64,000 bases of DNA from Jannaschia marina. GTDB lineage: Bacteria > Pseudomonadota > Alphaproteobacteria > Rhodobacterales > Rhodobacteraceae. The DNA lies in the NCBI RefSeq assembly GCF_013404595.1, contig NZ_JABVAX010000001.1, positions 496,001-560,000 on the forward strand, given 5' to 3'. The position numbers were made by a program, and so were the translations under genes. Position 1 is the stretch's first letter; every line of letters starts with the position of its first letter. The notes under the pieces were generated by a model. The model saw only the letters and a program-made list of their open reading frames with translations. It was not told where the DNA came from and searched no databases. Positions 17,612 through 26,145 of this stretch are shown in pieces.

Positions 17612-17926
17612 ATCGAGCCCGCGAACCGCGGGGCATCGGCGCAACGATCGGTGCCTCGTCCGCAACGCCTGTCCGGCAATGTCCGCTGCGCAAAGCGCCG
17701 GCACGGGAAGCACCGGAACAGAAAGAGACCGGACGGCGAGCGTTTCGAGCGGACGACAGTCGCCGTCACGGACAGCAACAATCGACGGGCGCGGATCGTA
17801 GGAACCGGCCATTCCGTTGCCGTTCGGACGCATGGGATATGCCAAGAGCGGCCGAACCCAAGGGAAGCCATCGCGAAGTACGGACCGCGCCTTGTTCCCC
17901 ACCCCCCTGCGCTATACATCCTGCCC
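17612..17926 (+). other. Intergenic region after flgI with a short hairpin
   Basis: No gene or RNA is apparent in these 315 bases. Immediately after the flgI stop there is a six-base-pair hairpin with a three-base loop (CCCGCG 17618-17623, CGCGGG 17627-17632) without a T-run, so it is at best a weak terminator. Near the end, TATACA (17913-17918) about 16 bases after CTTGTT resembles a promoter. If it is used, transcription would start almost at the ATG (17927) of the next gene, giving a leaderless message. Confidence 0.35.
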
Positions 17927-18733
17927 ATGCTCGCACGCCTGCGCCACCCGCTTCGCCCCCGACCGAACCGTGTCACGGTCCTGCGCCTCCAGGGGGTCAT
18001 ATCCGGGACGGCCGGACGCGGGGCGCTCAATCACGCCGCGTTGGCCCCGCTTCTGGAACGCGCCTTTCGCAAGGGCAAACCGAATGCCGTCGCGCTCTCG
18101 ATCAACTCGCCCGGCGGCTCGCCCGTGCAGTCCTCGCTGATCGGGGCGCACATCCGGCGCCTGTCGGAGGAGCTTTCGGTCCCGGTTCACGCTTTCGTCG
18201 AGGACGTGGCCGCCTCGGGCGGTTACTGGATCGCCGCGGCGGCGGACGACATCTGGGTCGACGAGAGTTCGATCACGGGCAGTATCGGGGTCATCTCGGC
18301 CAGCTTCGGCTTTCAGGAGCTCATCGCCCGCTATGGTGTTGAACGGCGCGTCCACACCGCCGGCGAGGACAAGTCCATGCTCGACCCGTTCCGGGCTGAG
18401 CGGGCCGAGGACGTGGAGCGACTGAAGGATCTTCAGGCCAAGATCCACGTGCAGTTTATCGATCACGTCAAGGCACGCCGCGGAACGCGCCTCGTGACCG
18501 ACCGCGACCTCTTCACCGGCGAGATCTTCCTCGGCCGCGATGCCATCGACACGGGGCTGGCGGATGGCGTCGCCCATCTGGTCCCGAAGCTGCAGGAGCT
18601 CTACGGCGAGAAGGTGAAGCTCACCCATCTCGGTCAGAAGCGCCCGCTTCTGCAACGGCTCGTCCCTGGACTGCTCGCATCGGCGGAGCAGGCGCTGGTC
18701 GAGCGCGTGGCCTGGGCGAGGTTCGGCCTCTGA
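17927..18733 (+). CDS. S49 family serine peptidase (SppA/SohB-like)
   Basis: This is a signal-peptide-peptidase-type protease using a Ser-Lys dyad. The 268-residue protein shows SINSPGGSPVQSSLI, the nucleophile region VEDVAASGGYWIAAAADDI with Ser97, SSITGSIGVIS, and GEDKSMLDPF with the general-base Lys149. It has no clear N-terminal membrane helix, unlike E. coli SohB, so it may be cytosolic or peripheral. I chose ATG 17927 because the family homology begins right after it; longer frames upstream look non-coding. Its stop overlaps the start of the tiny next gene (TGATG). Confidence 0.9.
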   Translation: MLARLRHPLRPRPNRVTVLRLQGVISGTAGRGALNHAALAPLLERAFRKGKPNAVALSINSPGGSPVQSSLIGAHIRRLSEELSVPVHAFVEDVAASGGYWIAAAADDIWVDESSITGSIGVISASFGFQELIARYGVERRVHTAGEDKSMLDPFRAERAEDVERLKDLQAKIHVQFIDHVKARRGTRLVTDRDLFTGEIFLGRDAIDTGLADGVAHLVPKLQELYGEKVKLTHLGQKRPLLQRLVPGLLASAEQALVERVAWARFGL

Positions 18734-18894
18734 TGCTCGTGAAGATCGTCACCGTCTTCCTGATCGGCATCGCCGTTCTGGCGATGTTCGGTCGCTTGCG
18801 GTTTCCGGGGGTGCCCCGGATCGGACAGCGGAAGTGCGCGTCCTGCGGGGCTCCCCGTGTCGGGCGCGGGGCCTGCCCCTGCGGCAAGGGGTAG
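18733..18894 (+). CDS. 53-residue membrane protein with zinc-ribbon-like tail
   Basis: This is a small gene starting at the ATG that overlaps the peptidase stop (TGATG) and ending six bases before the antiporter gene. Residues 3-20 form one hydrophobic helix (VKIVTVFLIGIAVLAMFG). The tail carries four cysteines in two pairs (CASCG and CPCG, about residues 35-50), like a minimal zinc ribbon facing the cytosol. The position and the coupling to the S49 peptidase argue that it is real. Its function is unknown; it could be a partner or a recruitment factor for the peptidase. Confidence 0.75.
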   Translation: MLVKIVTVFLIGIAVLAMFGRLRFPGVPRIGQRKCASCGAPRVGRGACPCGKG

Positions 18895-18900
18895 ATCGGG

Positions 18901-19827
18901 ATGATCCTCGAGTTCCTGATGGTCGCGCTCGGCCTGGTGATCCTCATCCTCGCCGGCGATACGCTGGTGAAGGGCGCGGTCAACCTGGCGCTGCGGCTCG
19001 GCATCCCGGCCCTCGTCGTCAGCCTTACGGTCGTGGCCTTTGGGACATCCGCGCCGGAGCTTCTGGTGAGCGTGCAGGCGATCCTCGACGGGGCCCCCGG
19101 GCTCGCGCTCGGCAACGTGGTCGGATCGAACACGGCCAACGTGCTCCTCGTGCTGGGCGTGCCGGCGCTGATTGCGGTGATGCACACCTCCGGGCACGAT
19201 ACGCGGCGCGACTATCTCTACATGCTGGGTGCCACGGGGATCTTCATCCTGCTCTGCCTGACCGGCCGCCTCGTCTGGTGGCACGGGCTTGTGCTGCTGA
19301 CGACGCTCGCGATCGTTCTCTCGGCGACCTTCCTGGCCAGCCGGGGACAGGACGTCGAGGTCGAGGGGGCCGAGCCCGGCCTGCCGGGCTGGAAGATGAC
19401 GGTCTATCTCGTCATGGGGCTCATCGGGCTGCCGATCGGGGCGAACCTGCTGGTCGAGGGCGCGACGGAGATCGCGCGCGCCTACGGCGTCAGCGAGACG
19501 GTGATCGGCCTTACCCTCGTCGCGATCGGGACGTCGCTTCCGGAGTTGGCCACGACGGTCATGGCGGCGATCCGGCGGCATGCCGATGTGGCGCTCGGCA
19601 ATGTCATCGGGTCCAACCTCTTCAATCTTCTGGGCATCATGGGCGTCGCCGTCCTCGTCGGACCCGTCCCCGTTGACCCGGCCTTCCTCGCGAAGGATCT
19701 ATGGGTCATGCTCGCGGCGACCCTCCTGCTCGTTCCGTTCGTTTTCCTCGGCCGTAACATCACGCGGACCTGGGGTGTCGTGCTGTCCGTGTTCTATGGC
19801 CTCTACCTCGTCTGGGCGCTCGCATGA
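18901..19827 (+). CDS. Calcium/sodium antiporter (CaCA family, YrbG-like)
   Basis: This is a 308-residue inner-membrane cation exchanger with about ten helices. The two alpha repeats of the CaCA family are plain: VVAFGTSAPELLVS near residue 44 and LVAIGTSLPELATT near residue 206, each followed by GNVVGSN and GNVIGSN. These glycine, acidic and asparagine residues form the ion-binding site. An acidic loop links the halves (DVEVEGAEPGLPGWK). The stop overlaps the next gene's start by four bases. The transported ion is inferred from the family. Confidence 0.92.
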   Translation: MILEFLMVALGLVILILAGDTLVKGAVNLALRLGIPALVVSLTVVAFGTSAPELLVSVQAILDGAPGLALGNVVGSNTANVLLVLGVPALIAVMHTSGHDTRRDYLYMLGATGIFILLCLTGRLVWWHGLVLLTTLAIVLSATFLASRGQDVEVEGAEPGLPGWKMTVYLVMGLIGLPIGANLLVEGATEIARAYGVSETVIGLTLVAIGTSLPELATTVMAAIRRHADVALGNVIGSNLFNLLGIMGVAVLVGPVPVDPAFLAKDLWVMLAATLLLVPFVFLGRNITRTWGVVLSVFYGLYLVWALA

Positions 19828-20594
19828 GGGCCCTGGTGACAGGCGGTGGCGGGCGGCTCGGAGCCGCGATGGCGGTCGAGCTCGCGCGGCTGGGGCACGA
19901 CGTCGCCGTGCACTATGCCACCAGTGCCGAAGGTGCGGAGGCGACCGCGCGCGCGATCCGGGCCGAGGGGCGGCAGGCGGCGCTCTTGCAGGCGGATCTT
20001 CTGAACCTGGATGCCTGCGAAGGGCTCGTTCCCGCGGCGCAGGCGGCACTGGGCGGGCCGCTGACGGTTCTCGTCAACAACGCATCGATCTTCGAGCACG
20101 ACACGATCCACACGGCCACCCGCGAGAGCTGGGACAGGCATCTGGGCTCCAACCTGCGCGCGCCGCTGATCCTGACGCAGGCCTTCGCCGCGCAGGTTCC
20201 GCCCGCGGGGCACGACGGGGAGCCGGTGGCGACCGCGAACGTCGTCAACCTGATCGACCAGAGGGTGCGCAAGCTGACGCCGGAGTTCATGACCTACACG
20301 CTGGCCAAGTCGGCGCTCTGGACGCTGACGCAGACGACTGCTCAGGCGCTTGCGCCCGGCATCCGGGTCAATGCCATCGGACCGGGCCCGACGTTGCAGG
20401 GGGCGCGGCAGTCGGCCGAGCATTTCGCGGCGCAGCGGGCGGCGACGGTGCTGGAGCGCGGGGCCGATCCGGACGACATCGTGGGGGCGCTGCGATACCT
20501 GCTGGGCGCGAAGGCGGTGACGGGCCAGCTTCTCTGTATCGACGGGGGCCAGCACCTCGGTTGGCAGACCCCGGACGTGCGCGGTGTGGAGTAG
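19824..20594 (+). CDS. Short-chain dehydrogenase/reductase, FolM/pteridine-reductase-like
   Basis: This is a 256-residue SDR with the NADP-binding glycine motif at the extreme N terminus (VTGGGGRLGAAMA), the NNAS motif (LVNNASIFEHD) and a catalytic region in which the usual Tyr-x3-Lys reads YTLAK. The Ser position reads NVVNLIDQRV, as in FolM/PTR1-type dihydromonapterin or dihydrofolate reductases, rather than the ISS of classical SDRs. C-terminal NAIGPGPTLQG also fits FolM-like proteins. It is translationally coupled to the antiporter gene, though no metabolic link is obvious. Confidence 0.85.
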   Translation: MRALVTGGGGRLGAAMAVELARLGHDVAVHYATSAEGAEATARAIRAEGRQAALLQADLLNLDACEGLVPAAQAALGGPLTVLVNNASIFEHDTIHTATRESWDRHLGSNLRAPLILTQAFAAQVPPAGHDGEPVATANVVNLIDQRVRKLTPEFMTYTLAKSALWTLTQTTAQALAPGIRVNAIGPGPTLQGARQSAEHFAAQRAATVLERGADPDDIVGALRYLLGAKAVTGQLLCIDGGQHLGWQTPDVRGVE

Positions 20595-20883
20595 AGTCGG
20601 GCTCCACACGCGAATTTTGTTCACCCCTGGTTGCACGCCCCCGCCGCCCGCTGACCCTGACCGCGAAAACACCCGTTGACGTAGCGTTAATAAAAAATGT
20701 TCTTTGATGTCATCAAGTTACACAATTTCCGATCCCGAGGCCGATTGTAACGATTTCTTGAAATCTGCTTTGATGACTGTGCCCTAGCGATTCCGCCCCC
20801 AGTCTTATCCACATGTTTCGGCCGGGCTCCGCTTCTTGCGGACACAGCCGGAAAAATGCAGCGGTCGAGAGAATCAGCGTGCC
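20595..20883 (+). other. Intergenic region upstream of uvrC with an AT-rich island and palindrome
   Basis: In these 289 bases the part from about 20685 to 20790 is markedly AT-richer than the surroundings and probably carries the uvrC promoter. It holds a perfect palindrome TTGATG-T-CATCAA (20704-20716). The half-sites look like FNR/Anr half-sites, but the spacer is one base too short for a standard FNR box. TTGACG (20676-20681) may serve as a -35. No second GTTC for a LexA box is seen. Confidence 0.4.
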
Positions 20884-22752
20884 ATGACAGAAGTCCCTGA
20901 AAACACCGCAAAGCCGACCGGACCGGAGGTGATCAAGCGCTTCCTGCGGACGCTCGACGGCTCGCCCGGGGTCTACCGGATGCTCGATGTGGAGAACCGG
21001 GTTCTCTATGTCGGCAAGGCGCGCAACCTGAAGAACCGGGTGGCGAACTACACCCGCTTGCAGGGCCATTCGGGGCGCATCGCGCGGATGATCTCCGACA
21101 CCGCGTCGATGATGGTTCTGACGACGAACACCGAATTGGAGGCGCTGCTTCTTGAGCAGAACCTCATCAAGCAGCTCAAGCCGCGCTACAACGTGCTGCT
21201 GCGCGACGACAAGTCGTTCCCCAACATCGAAGTCACGACCGGCCATGCCTTCCCGCAGATCCGCAAGCATCGGGGCAAGAAGGGCAAGGGGCTCTACTTC
21301 GGACCGTTCGCGAGTGCGGGTGCGGTCAATCGCGTCCTCAACCAGTTGCAGCGCGTATTCTTGCTGCGCAATTGCTCGGACAGCGATTTCGAAAGCCGCA
21401 CTCGCCCCTGCCTCAACTACCAGATCAAGCGGTGCAGCGCACCCTGCGTCGGGTTCATCGACGCGGCCGACTACGCCCGCGCGGTCAAGGATGCGGAAAC
21501 CTTCCTGCGCGGCGAGACGACGGGCATCCAGGAGCGTTTGGCCGAGGAGATGACCACGGCGTCAGAGGCGATGGAGTTCGAACGGGCCGCGGCGCTGCGC
21601 GACCGAATCAAGGCGCTGACGAACGTGCAATCGGTGCAGGGCGTGAACCCCCAGGGCGTGCCAGAGGCCGATGTGATCGGCCTGCACATGGAGGGGGGAC
21701 AGGCCTGCATCCAGGTGTTCTTCATTCGCGCGAACCAGAACTGGGGCAATGTCGACGTCTATCCCCGCGTGGTCGAGGACATGTCGCCGACCGAGGTGAT
21801 GGAGGGTTTTCTGGGCCAGTTCTACACCGGCAAGGAGCCGCCGCGGATGCTCCTGCTGTCGCATGGCGTCGAGGAGGAGGAGCTGATCGCGGAGGCCCTC
21901 TCCGAGAAGGCGCGGCGCAAGGTGCAGATCCTGGTGCCGCAGCGGGGCGAGAAGGCGGAGCTGGTGCAGGGCGCGGTCCGCAACGCGCGCGAAAGTCTCG
22001 GCCGCAAGGTCTCGGAGAGCGCGACGCAGGCCCGGCTTCTGAAGGACATGGCGACGGCCTTCGATCTGCCGGAGCCGCCGCAGCGGATCGAAGTCTACGA
22101 CAACTCCCACATCCAGGGCAGCCATGCCGTCGGCGCGATGATCGTCTCGGGACCCGAGGGGCTCGAGAAGTCGCAGTACCGCAAGTTCAACATCCGGGGC
22201 GACGAACTCACGCCGGGCGACGATTTCGGCATGATGAAGGAGGTGCTGACCCGCCGCTTCAAGCGGCTCCTGAAGGAGGACCCGGAGCGCCGGTCGGGGC
22301 TCTGGCCCGATCTTCTGCTGATCGACGGCGGGGCGGGGCAGGTGAGCGCCGTGCGCGAGATCATGCGCGACCTCGCCGTCGAGGACATCGCCATGGTCGG
22401 CGTCGCCAAGGGCATCGACCGCGACCACGGCAAGGAGGAATTCCACCGCACCGGTCAGCGGCCCTTCGCGCTGCGTCGCAACGATCCGGTGCTCTATTTC
22501 GTGCAGCGGTTGCGGGACGAGGCGCACCGCTTCGCCATCGGCACGCATAGGGCCAAACGGTCGAAAGCACTCGTCGCCAACCCGCTCGACGAGGTTGCGG
22601 GCGTCGGACCGGGGCGCAAGCGCGCGCTCCTGCAGCATTTCGGCTCGGCCAAGGCCGTCTCGCGCGCGGCGCTCGCCGACCTGAAGGCGGTCGATGGCAT
22701 CTCGGCGGCTCTGGCGGAGCGCATCCACGCGCATTTCCACGACAAGGGCTGA
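20884..22752 (+). CDS. uvrC: Excinuclease ABC subunit C (UvrC)
   Basis: UvrC makes both incisions in nucleotide excision repair. The protein has about 622 residues. It contains an N-terminal GIY-YIG nuclease (SPGVYRMLD, then [14 protein letters not shown], about residues 27-105) and the cysteine cluster [15 protein letters not shown], with a further Cys upstream, that binds an iron-sulfur cluster in this family. It also has a UVR segment ([15 protein letters not shown]), the RNase-H-like second nuclease ([18 protein letters not shown]) and C-terminal helix-hairpin-helix motifs ([20 protein letters not shown]). I chose ATG 20884 because the 16 upstream codons look non-coding. Confidence 0.97.
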   Translation: MTEVPENTAKPTGPEVIKRFLRTLDGSPGVYRMLDVENRVLYVGKARNLKNRVANYTRLQGHSGRIARMISDTASMMVLTTNTELEALLLEQNLIKQLKPRYNVLLRDDKSFPNIEVTTGHAFPQIRKHRGKKGKGLYFGPFASAGAVNRVLNQLQRVFLLRNCSDSDFESRTRPCLNYQIKRCSAPCVGFIDAADYARAVKDAETFLRGETTGIQERLAEEMTTASEAMEFERAAALRDRIKALTNVQSVQGVNPQGVPEADVIGLHMEGGQACIQVFFIRANQNWGNVDVYPRVVEDMSPTEVMEGFLGQFYTGKEPPRMLLLSHGVEEEELIAEALSEKARRKVQILVPQRGEKAELVQGAVRNARESLGRKVSESATQARLLKDMATAFDLPEPPQRIEVYDNSHIQGSHAVGAMIVSGPEGLEKSQYRKFNIRGDELTPGDDFGMMKEVLTRRFKRLLKEDPERRSGLWPDLLLIDGGAGQVSAVREIMRDLAVEDIAMVGVAKGIDRDHGKEEFHRTGQRPFALRRNDPVLYFVQRLRDEAHRFAIGTHRAKRSKALVANPLDEVAGVGPGRKRALLQHFGSAKAVSRAALADLKAVDGISAALAERIHAHFHDKG

Positions 22753-22859
22753 GCCGCTTATGGCCGACACCGCATCTTGCCCCGCAAGGGACGGAAAAGG
22801 TTAACTCGCGCGTGGAATGACCATGGCCCCGGCCCCGGGTGCGCGCTAGGAATGCCGAC

Positions 22860-23528
22860 ATGACGTGGACGATCCCGAATATCCTCACGGTGCTGCGGTT
22901 GCTGGCCGCGCCGGGCGTCGCCGTCATGTTCCTGTTCTTCGCCCGCCCCTGGGCCGATTGGTTCGCGCTCTTCCTCTTCGTGACGGCGGCGATCACCGAT
23001 TGGTTCGACGGCTGGATCGCGCGGGAGTGGAACCAGGAGAGCCGCTTCGGGGCCATGCTCGACCCGATCGCCGACAAGGCGATGGTGGTGATCGCGCTCC
23101 TCGTCATCACCGGCTTTTCGGGCATGAACCCCTGGATCCTGCTGCCAGCGACCATCATCCTCTTCCGGGAGGTCTTCGTCTCGGGCCTGAGGGAGTTTCT
23201 GGGCAATACCGCCGGGCTCCTCAAGGTGACGCAACTCGCCAAGTGGAAGACGACGGCGCAGATGGTGGCGCTCGCCGTGCTGTTCTCGACCGGCATCTTC
23301 GAGCACCACTTCGCCGAGCGCGTGCACGGCATGGACGTGGACACCATAGGCGCGATACTCTCGGGAGAATTGCCGGACGAGCTGTCGCTGGTGCGTCTAC
23401 TCTGGTGGCAGGACGCGACCTTCTTCGGCGGCGTCGTCCTCCTGTGGCTCGCCGCGGCGCTGACCGCGCTGACGGGCTGTGACTATTTCGTGAAGGCCGT
23501 GCCGCATCTGAAGGACAGACCGCAATGA
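22860..23528 (+). CDS. pgsA: CDP-diacylglycerol-glycerol-3-phosphate 3-phosphatidyltransferase
   Basis: PgsA makes phosphatidylglycerol phosphate, the committed step to anionic phospholipids, in the inner membrane. The 222-residue protein opens WTIPNILTVLRLLAAPGVAV and contains the CDP-alcohol phosphotransferase motif D-G-(x)2-A-R-(x)8-G-(x)3-D-(x)3-D in DGWIAREWNQESRFGAMLD plus PIADK. A loop near residues 145-190 is longer than in E. coli. I chose the ATG at 22860 over 22839. It overlaps moaD by four bases, an odd pairing of lipid and cofactor genes that is common in this bacterial group. Confidence 0.95.
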   Translation: MTWTIPNILTVLRLLAAPGVAVMFLFFARPWADWFALFLFVTAAITDWFDGWIAREWNQESRFGAMLDPIADKAMVVIALLVITGFSGMNPWILLPATIILFREVFVSGLREFLGNTAGLLKVTQLAKWKTTAQMVALAVLFSTGIFEHHFAERVHGMDVDTIGAILSGELPDELSLVRLLWWQDATFFGGVVLLWLAAALTALTGCDYFVKAVPHLKDRPQ

Positions 23529-23776
23529 AGCTGCAGGTTCTCTACTTCGCCTGGCTCCGCGAGCGGATCGGCCTTGGTCGAGAAGAGGTGGAGACCCAGG
23601 CCGCGACGATCGCCGACCTGGTGGCCGAGCTCCGCGCGCGGGAGGACCGCTACGATCTTGCCTTCTCCGACATGGCGGCCGTGCGCTGCGCCCTCGATCA
23701 GGAGTTGGTGCCGATCGACACGCCGCTCGGCACTGCTCGGGAGGTCGCCTTCTTTCCGCCGATGACGGGGGGCTGA
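23525..23776 (+). CDS. moaD: Molybdopterin synthase sulfur-carrier subunit MoaD
   Basis: MoaD is a small ubiquitin-like protein that donates thiocarboxylate sulfur for molybdopterin synthesis. The 83-residue protein begins MKLQVLYFAWLRERIG and ends FFPPMTGG. The C-terminal Gly-Gly is the residue pair that is adenylated by MoeB and thiolated. Acidic beta-grasp features match the family length. Start and stop overlap pgsA and moaE respectively, so MoaD and MoaE are made together. Confidence 0.95.
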   Translation: MKLQVLYFAWLRERIGLGREEVETQAATIADLVAELRAREDRYDLAFSDMAAVRCALDQELVPIDTPLGTAREVAFFPPMTGG

Positions 23777-24225
23777 TGGCCGATCTTCGGATCCTCGTGA
23801 CGGCCGATGATTTCGACCTCGGAGCCGAGGCCGCGCGGCTCGAAGCCGGTGCCGACACGGGGGCCGTAGTCACCTTCACCGGCCGGGTGCGCGACGTGGA
23901 CGGCGGGCTGCGGCATATGGAGATCGAGCATTATCCGGGGATGACCGAGGTCGCGCTGACCCGCATCGCCGAGGAGGCTGCGGCCCGCTGGTCGCTGGCC
24001 GCAGTGACGATCGTGCATCGCCATGGCCGGCTCGCACCGGGCGCGCGGATCATGATGGTCGGCACGGCCTCCCGACATCGCGAAGCGGCCTTCGAGGCGG
24101 CGTCCTTCCTGATGGACTACCTGAAGTCGCGAGCACCATTCTGGAAGAAGGAAGTCACGGCCGAGGGCGCGGAATGGGTCGCGGCGAAGGACAGCGACGA
24201 GGACGCGCTCGACCGCTGGACCTGA
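23776..24225 (+). CDS. moaE: Molybdopterin synthase catalytic subunit MoaE
   Basis: MoaE converts precursor Z to molybdopterin using two MoaD thiocarboxylates. The 149-residue protein shows TGAVVTFTGRVRDVDGG, MEIEHYPGMTE, IVHRHGRLAPGARIMMVG and the catalytic-lysine region DYLKSRAPFWKKE near residue 115. Its ATG shares a base with the moaD stop (TGATG). The gene ends four bases before the stop of the convergent Hint-domain gene, so the two transcripts must terminate within each other's 3' ends. Confidence 0.95.
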   Translation: MADLRILVTADDFDLGAEAARLEAGADTGAVVTFTGRVRDVDGGLRHMEIEHYPGMTEVALTRIAEEAAARWSLAAVTIVHRHGRLAPGARIMMVGTASRHREAAFEAASFLMDYLKSRAPFWKKEVTAEGAEWVAAKDSDEDALDRWT

Positions 24226-24229
24226 GCGC

Positions 24230-25222
24230 CTAGCGCGACGAGGCGCGGCGCAGGATGCTGGCGGCATCGAGGCCGTCGAGGTCGGATGCAGCGGGCTCGA
24301 CCCCGTGGTGGGGCGTTTGCGACCGGTCACCCACAGTGGTGCGCACTTCGCTGGCCAGATCCTCGCCCAGACCAGCCAGGACTTCGGGCGACACCAGAAG
24401 GCTCTCGGCCGGGATGCCGGCGACATAGATGATCTCATGCGCGTCGAAGAGGAGGTGGAAATAGTCCACGTGCCCCGGAGCCGCGCGCCAGATCGTCTCG
24501 CCATTGACGAGATGCCGAACCCGAACCAGAAGCTCCGCCCGGCCGAGGCCAACGGCATCGCGCCGCTGATAGATGAAGAGCCGATGGTCGGGTGACAGCA
24601 CCAGCTCCTCGGCGTTGTTGAGCGCCTCGGGGGCGAGCACCACGGGCGCGTTCTCGCCTTCGGTGCGCACGGTCTGTCGGCCGATCCAGCGCACCGGCTG
24701 CGGCCCGTGATCGCGGGTGAGGACGCGGTCACCCACGTTGAGGTCCTCGACGGGCTTCTGCAGCCCGTTCGCCATGGTGACCCGCGTGCCGCGCGTGAAG
24801 CTGACCTGCGCGACGTTCGACAGCTCGCCCTCCACCGCGCAGGAGGAGATGAGTGTGTATTCGTCCGACGGTGAGAGCGGCCCGAGCGGCAGCGCAAGCC
24901 GTTCGCCCTCGAGGTCGAGGACCAGCACTTCCACCGCCGCCCCGCGCTCGCCCATGATCTGGTGACGGGCCAGTGGCACGACGGCCTGCCCCGCTGCGCC
25001 GACCGAGGAATCGTCCGCAACGACGGTCGCCGTGCCCACCTGGGCGAGCATCAGCTCCCGCGCCGCCTCTTTCCCGTCGAGGACGTAGATATCGCCCGCG
25101 ACCACTTCGCCGAGGTCGCCGATCGCGTCGCCCATGAGGGCTCCGGTCTCCACCGCAAGCGCCTCCGCGGGGAGGACCATGCACCGGCTCAGGCTGCCGA
25201 AGGAATCGCTTGTCGTTTCCAT
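24230..25222 (-). CDS. Hint (Hedgehog/intein) domain protein
   Basis: This is a 330-residue protein with a Hint fold in its middle. Block A reads SFTRGTRVTMANGLQKPVED and NVGDRVLTRDHGPQPVRWIG follows. Block B is LSPDHRLFIY, with the conserved His. Family members normally start block A with Cys (CFTxGT); here it is Ser. The N-terminal part (about residues 1-130) and the short acidic tail are not recognised. Such single-domain Hint proteins are frequent in Rhodobacterales and are of unknown purpose, with no obvious extein. I chose ATG 25222; a TTG at 25252 is possible. Confidence 0.8.
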   Translation of the reverse strand: METTSDSFGSLSRCMVLPAEALAVETGALMGDAIGDLGEVVAGDIYVLDGKEAARELMLAQVGTATVVADDSSVGAAGQAVVPLARHQIMGERGAAVEVLVLDLEGERLALPLGPLSPSDEYTLISSCAVEGELSNVAQVSFTRGTRVTMANGLQKPVEDLNVGDRVLTRDHGPQPVRWIGRQTVRTEGENAPVVLAPEALNNAEELVLSPDHRLFIYQRRDAVGLGRAELLVRVRHLVNGETIWRAAPGHVDYFHLLFDAHEIIYVAGIPAESLLVSPEVLAGLGEDLASEVRTTVGDRSQTPHHGVEPAASDLDGLDAASILRRASSR

Positions 25223-25365
25223 CTGTTCTTTATGTAGCCTGACGAACGTCAAAAACAGGGCGCTTGCGGGGAAGTTCCGGGGAGTATCCCGGCAAAGTCG
25301 CGCGAACCTGCGTGTTCTCCTGTCGTTGCGGTGCTAGAGAGGCGGCAACGAACGGAGGGCTTGCC

Positions 25366-26145
25366 ATGGATCTGGGCATCAGGGGAAAGCGCGCGCTGGT
25401 CTGCGCCTCGTCGAAGGGGTTGGGCCGTGGCTGCGCCGAGGCGCTGGCGGAGGCGGGCGTCGACCTCGTACTGAACGCGCGCGGGGCCGAGGCGCTGGAG
25501 GCCACGGCGGAGGAGATCCGTGGCCGCTATGGCGTGAGTGTCACGACCGTCGCCGTCGATGTCACGACGTCCGAGGGACAGGCCGAGGTTCTGGAGGCCG
25601 CCGCCTCGCCCGACATCCTCGTCACCAACGCGGGTGGCCCGCCGCCGGGTCTCTGGTCCGACTGGGATCGGGCGGATTTCATCGCGGCACTCGACGCGAA
25701 CATGTTGACCCCGATCGCGCTGATGAAGGCCTGCCTTCCGGCGATGATGGAGCGGGGCTGGGGGCGGGTGGTGAACATCACGTCCCAGTCGGTCAAGGCC
25801 CCGATCCCGGTCCTCGGGCTTTCGAACGCGGCGCGCACCGGGCTGACCGGCTACGTCGCCGGCACCGCGCGGCAGGTCGCGCCCGAGGGCGTGACGATCA
25901 ACAACCTGCTGCCGGGCATCCACGCGACAGACCGCGCCAAATCGCTGGATGAAGGCGTGAGCCGGGCGCAGAACATCAGCGCGGACCACGCGAAGGCGCA
26001 GCGCGAAGGCACGATCCCCGCGCGGCGCTACGGCACGGCAGCGGAGTTCGGCCAGACCTGCGCCTTCCTCTGCTCGCAACACGCGGGATTCATCGTGGGG
26101 CAGAATATCCTTCTTGATGGCGGCGCGACGAACGCCACGATCTGA
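25366..26145 (+). CDS. SDR family oxidoreductase (3-oxoacyl-ACP reductase-like)
   Basis: This is a 259-residue short-chain dehydrogenase. The cofactor motif reads ALVCASSKGLGRGCAEALAE, followed by DILVTNAGGPPPG. The typical catalytic Tyr-x3-Lys is not obvious: the expected region reads SNAARTGLTGYVAG, where Asn-x3-Arg replaces Tyr-x3-Lys. This points to the FabG-like subfamily seen in many Rhodobacterales whose activity is unclear. GGAGGG (25354-25359) lies before ATG 25366. The 3' end overlaps the convergent TspO-like gene by 56 bases. Confidence 0.85.
   Translation: MDLGIRGKRALVCASSKGLGRGCAEALAEAGVDLVLNARGAEALEATAEEIRGRYGVSVTTVAVDVTTSEGQAEVLEAAASPDILVTNAGGPPPGLWSDWDRADFIAALDANMLTPIALMKACLPAMMERGWGRVVNITSQSVKAPIPVLGLSNAARTGLTGYVAGTARQVAPEGVTINNLLPGIHATDRAKSLDEGVSRAQNISADHAKAQREGTIPARRYGTAAEFGQTCAFLCSQHAGFIVGQNILLDGGATNATI

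Noticed and set aside
17651..17926. N-terminal extension of the S49 peptidase
   Set aside because: The 92 extra residues are basic and unlike the family, and the promoter-like sequence lies within them.
20699..20716. LexA box upstream of uvrC
   Set aside because: Only one GTTC is present, with no second GTTC seven bases on, so the alphaproteobacterial consensus is not met.
20704..20716. Standard FNR/Anr box
   Set aside because: Half-sites fit, but the spacer is three bases, not four. Kept only as an unidentified palindrome.
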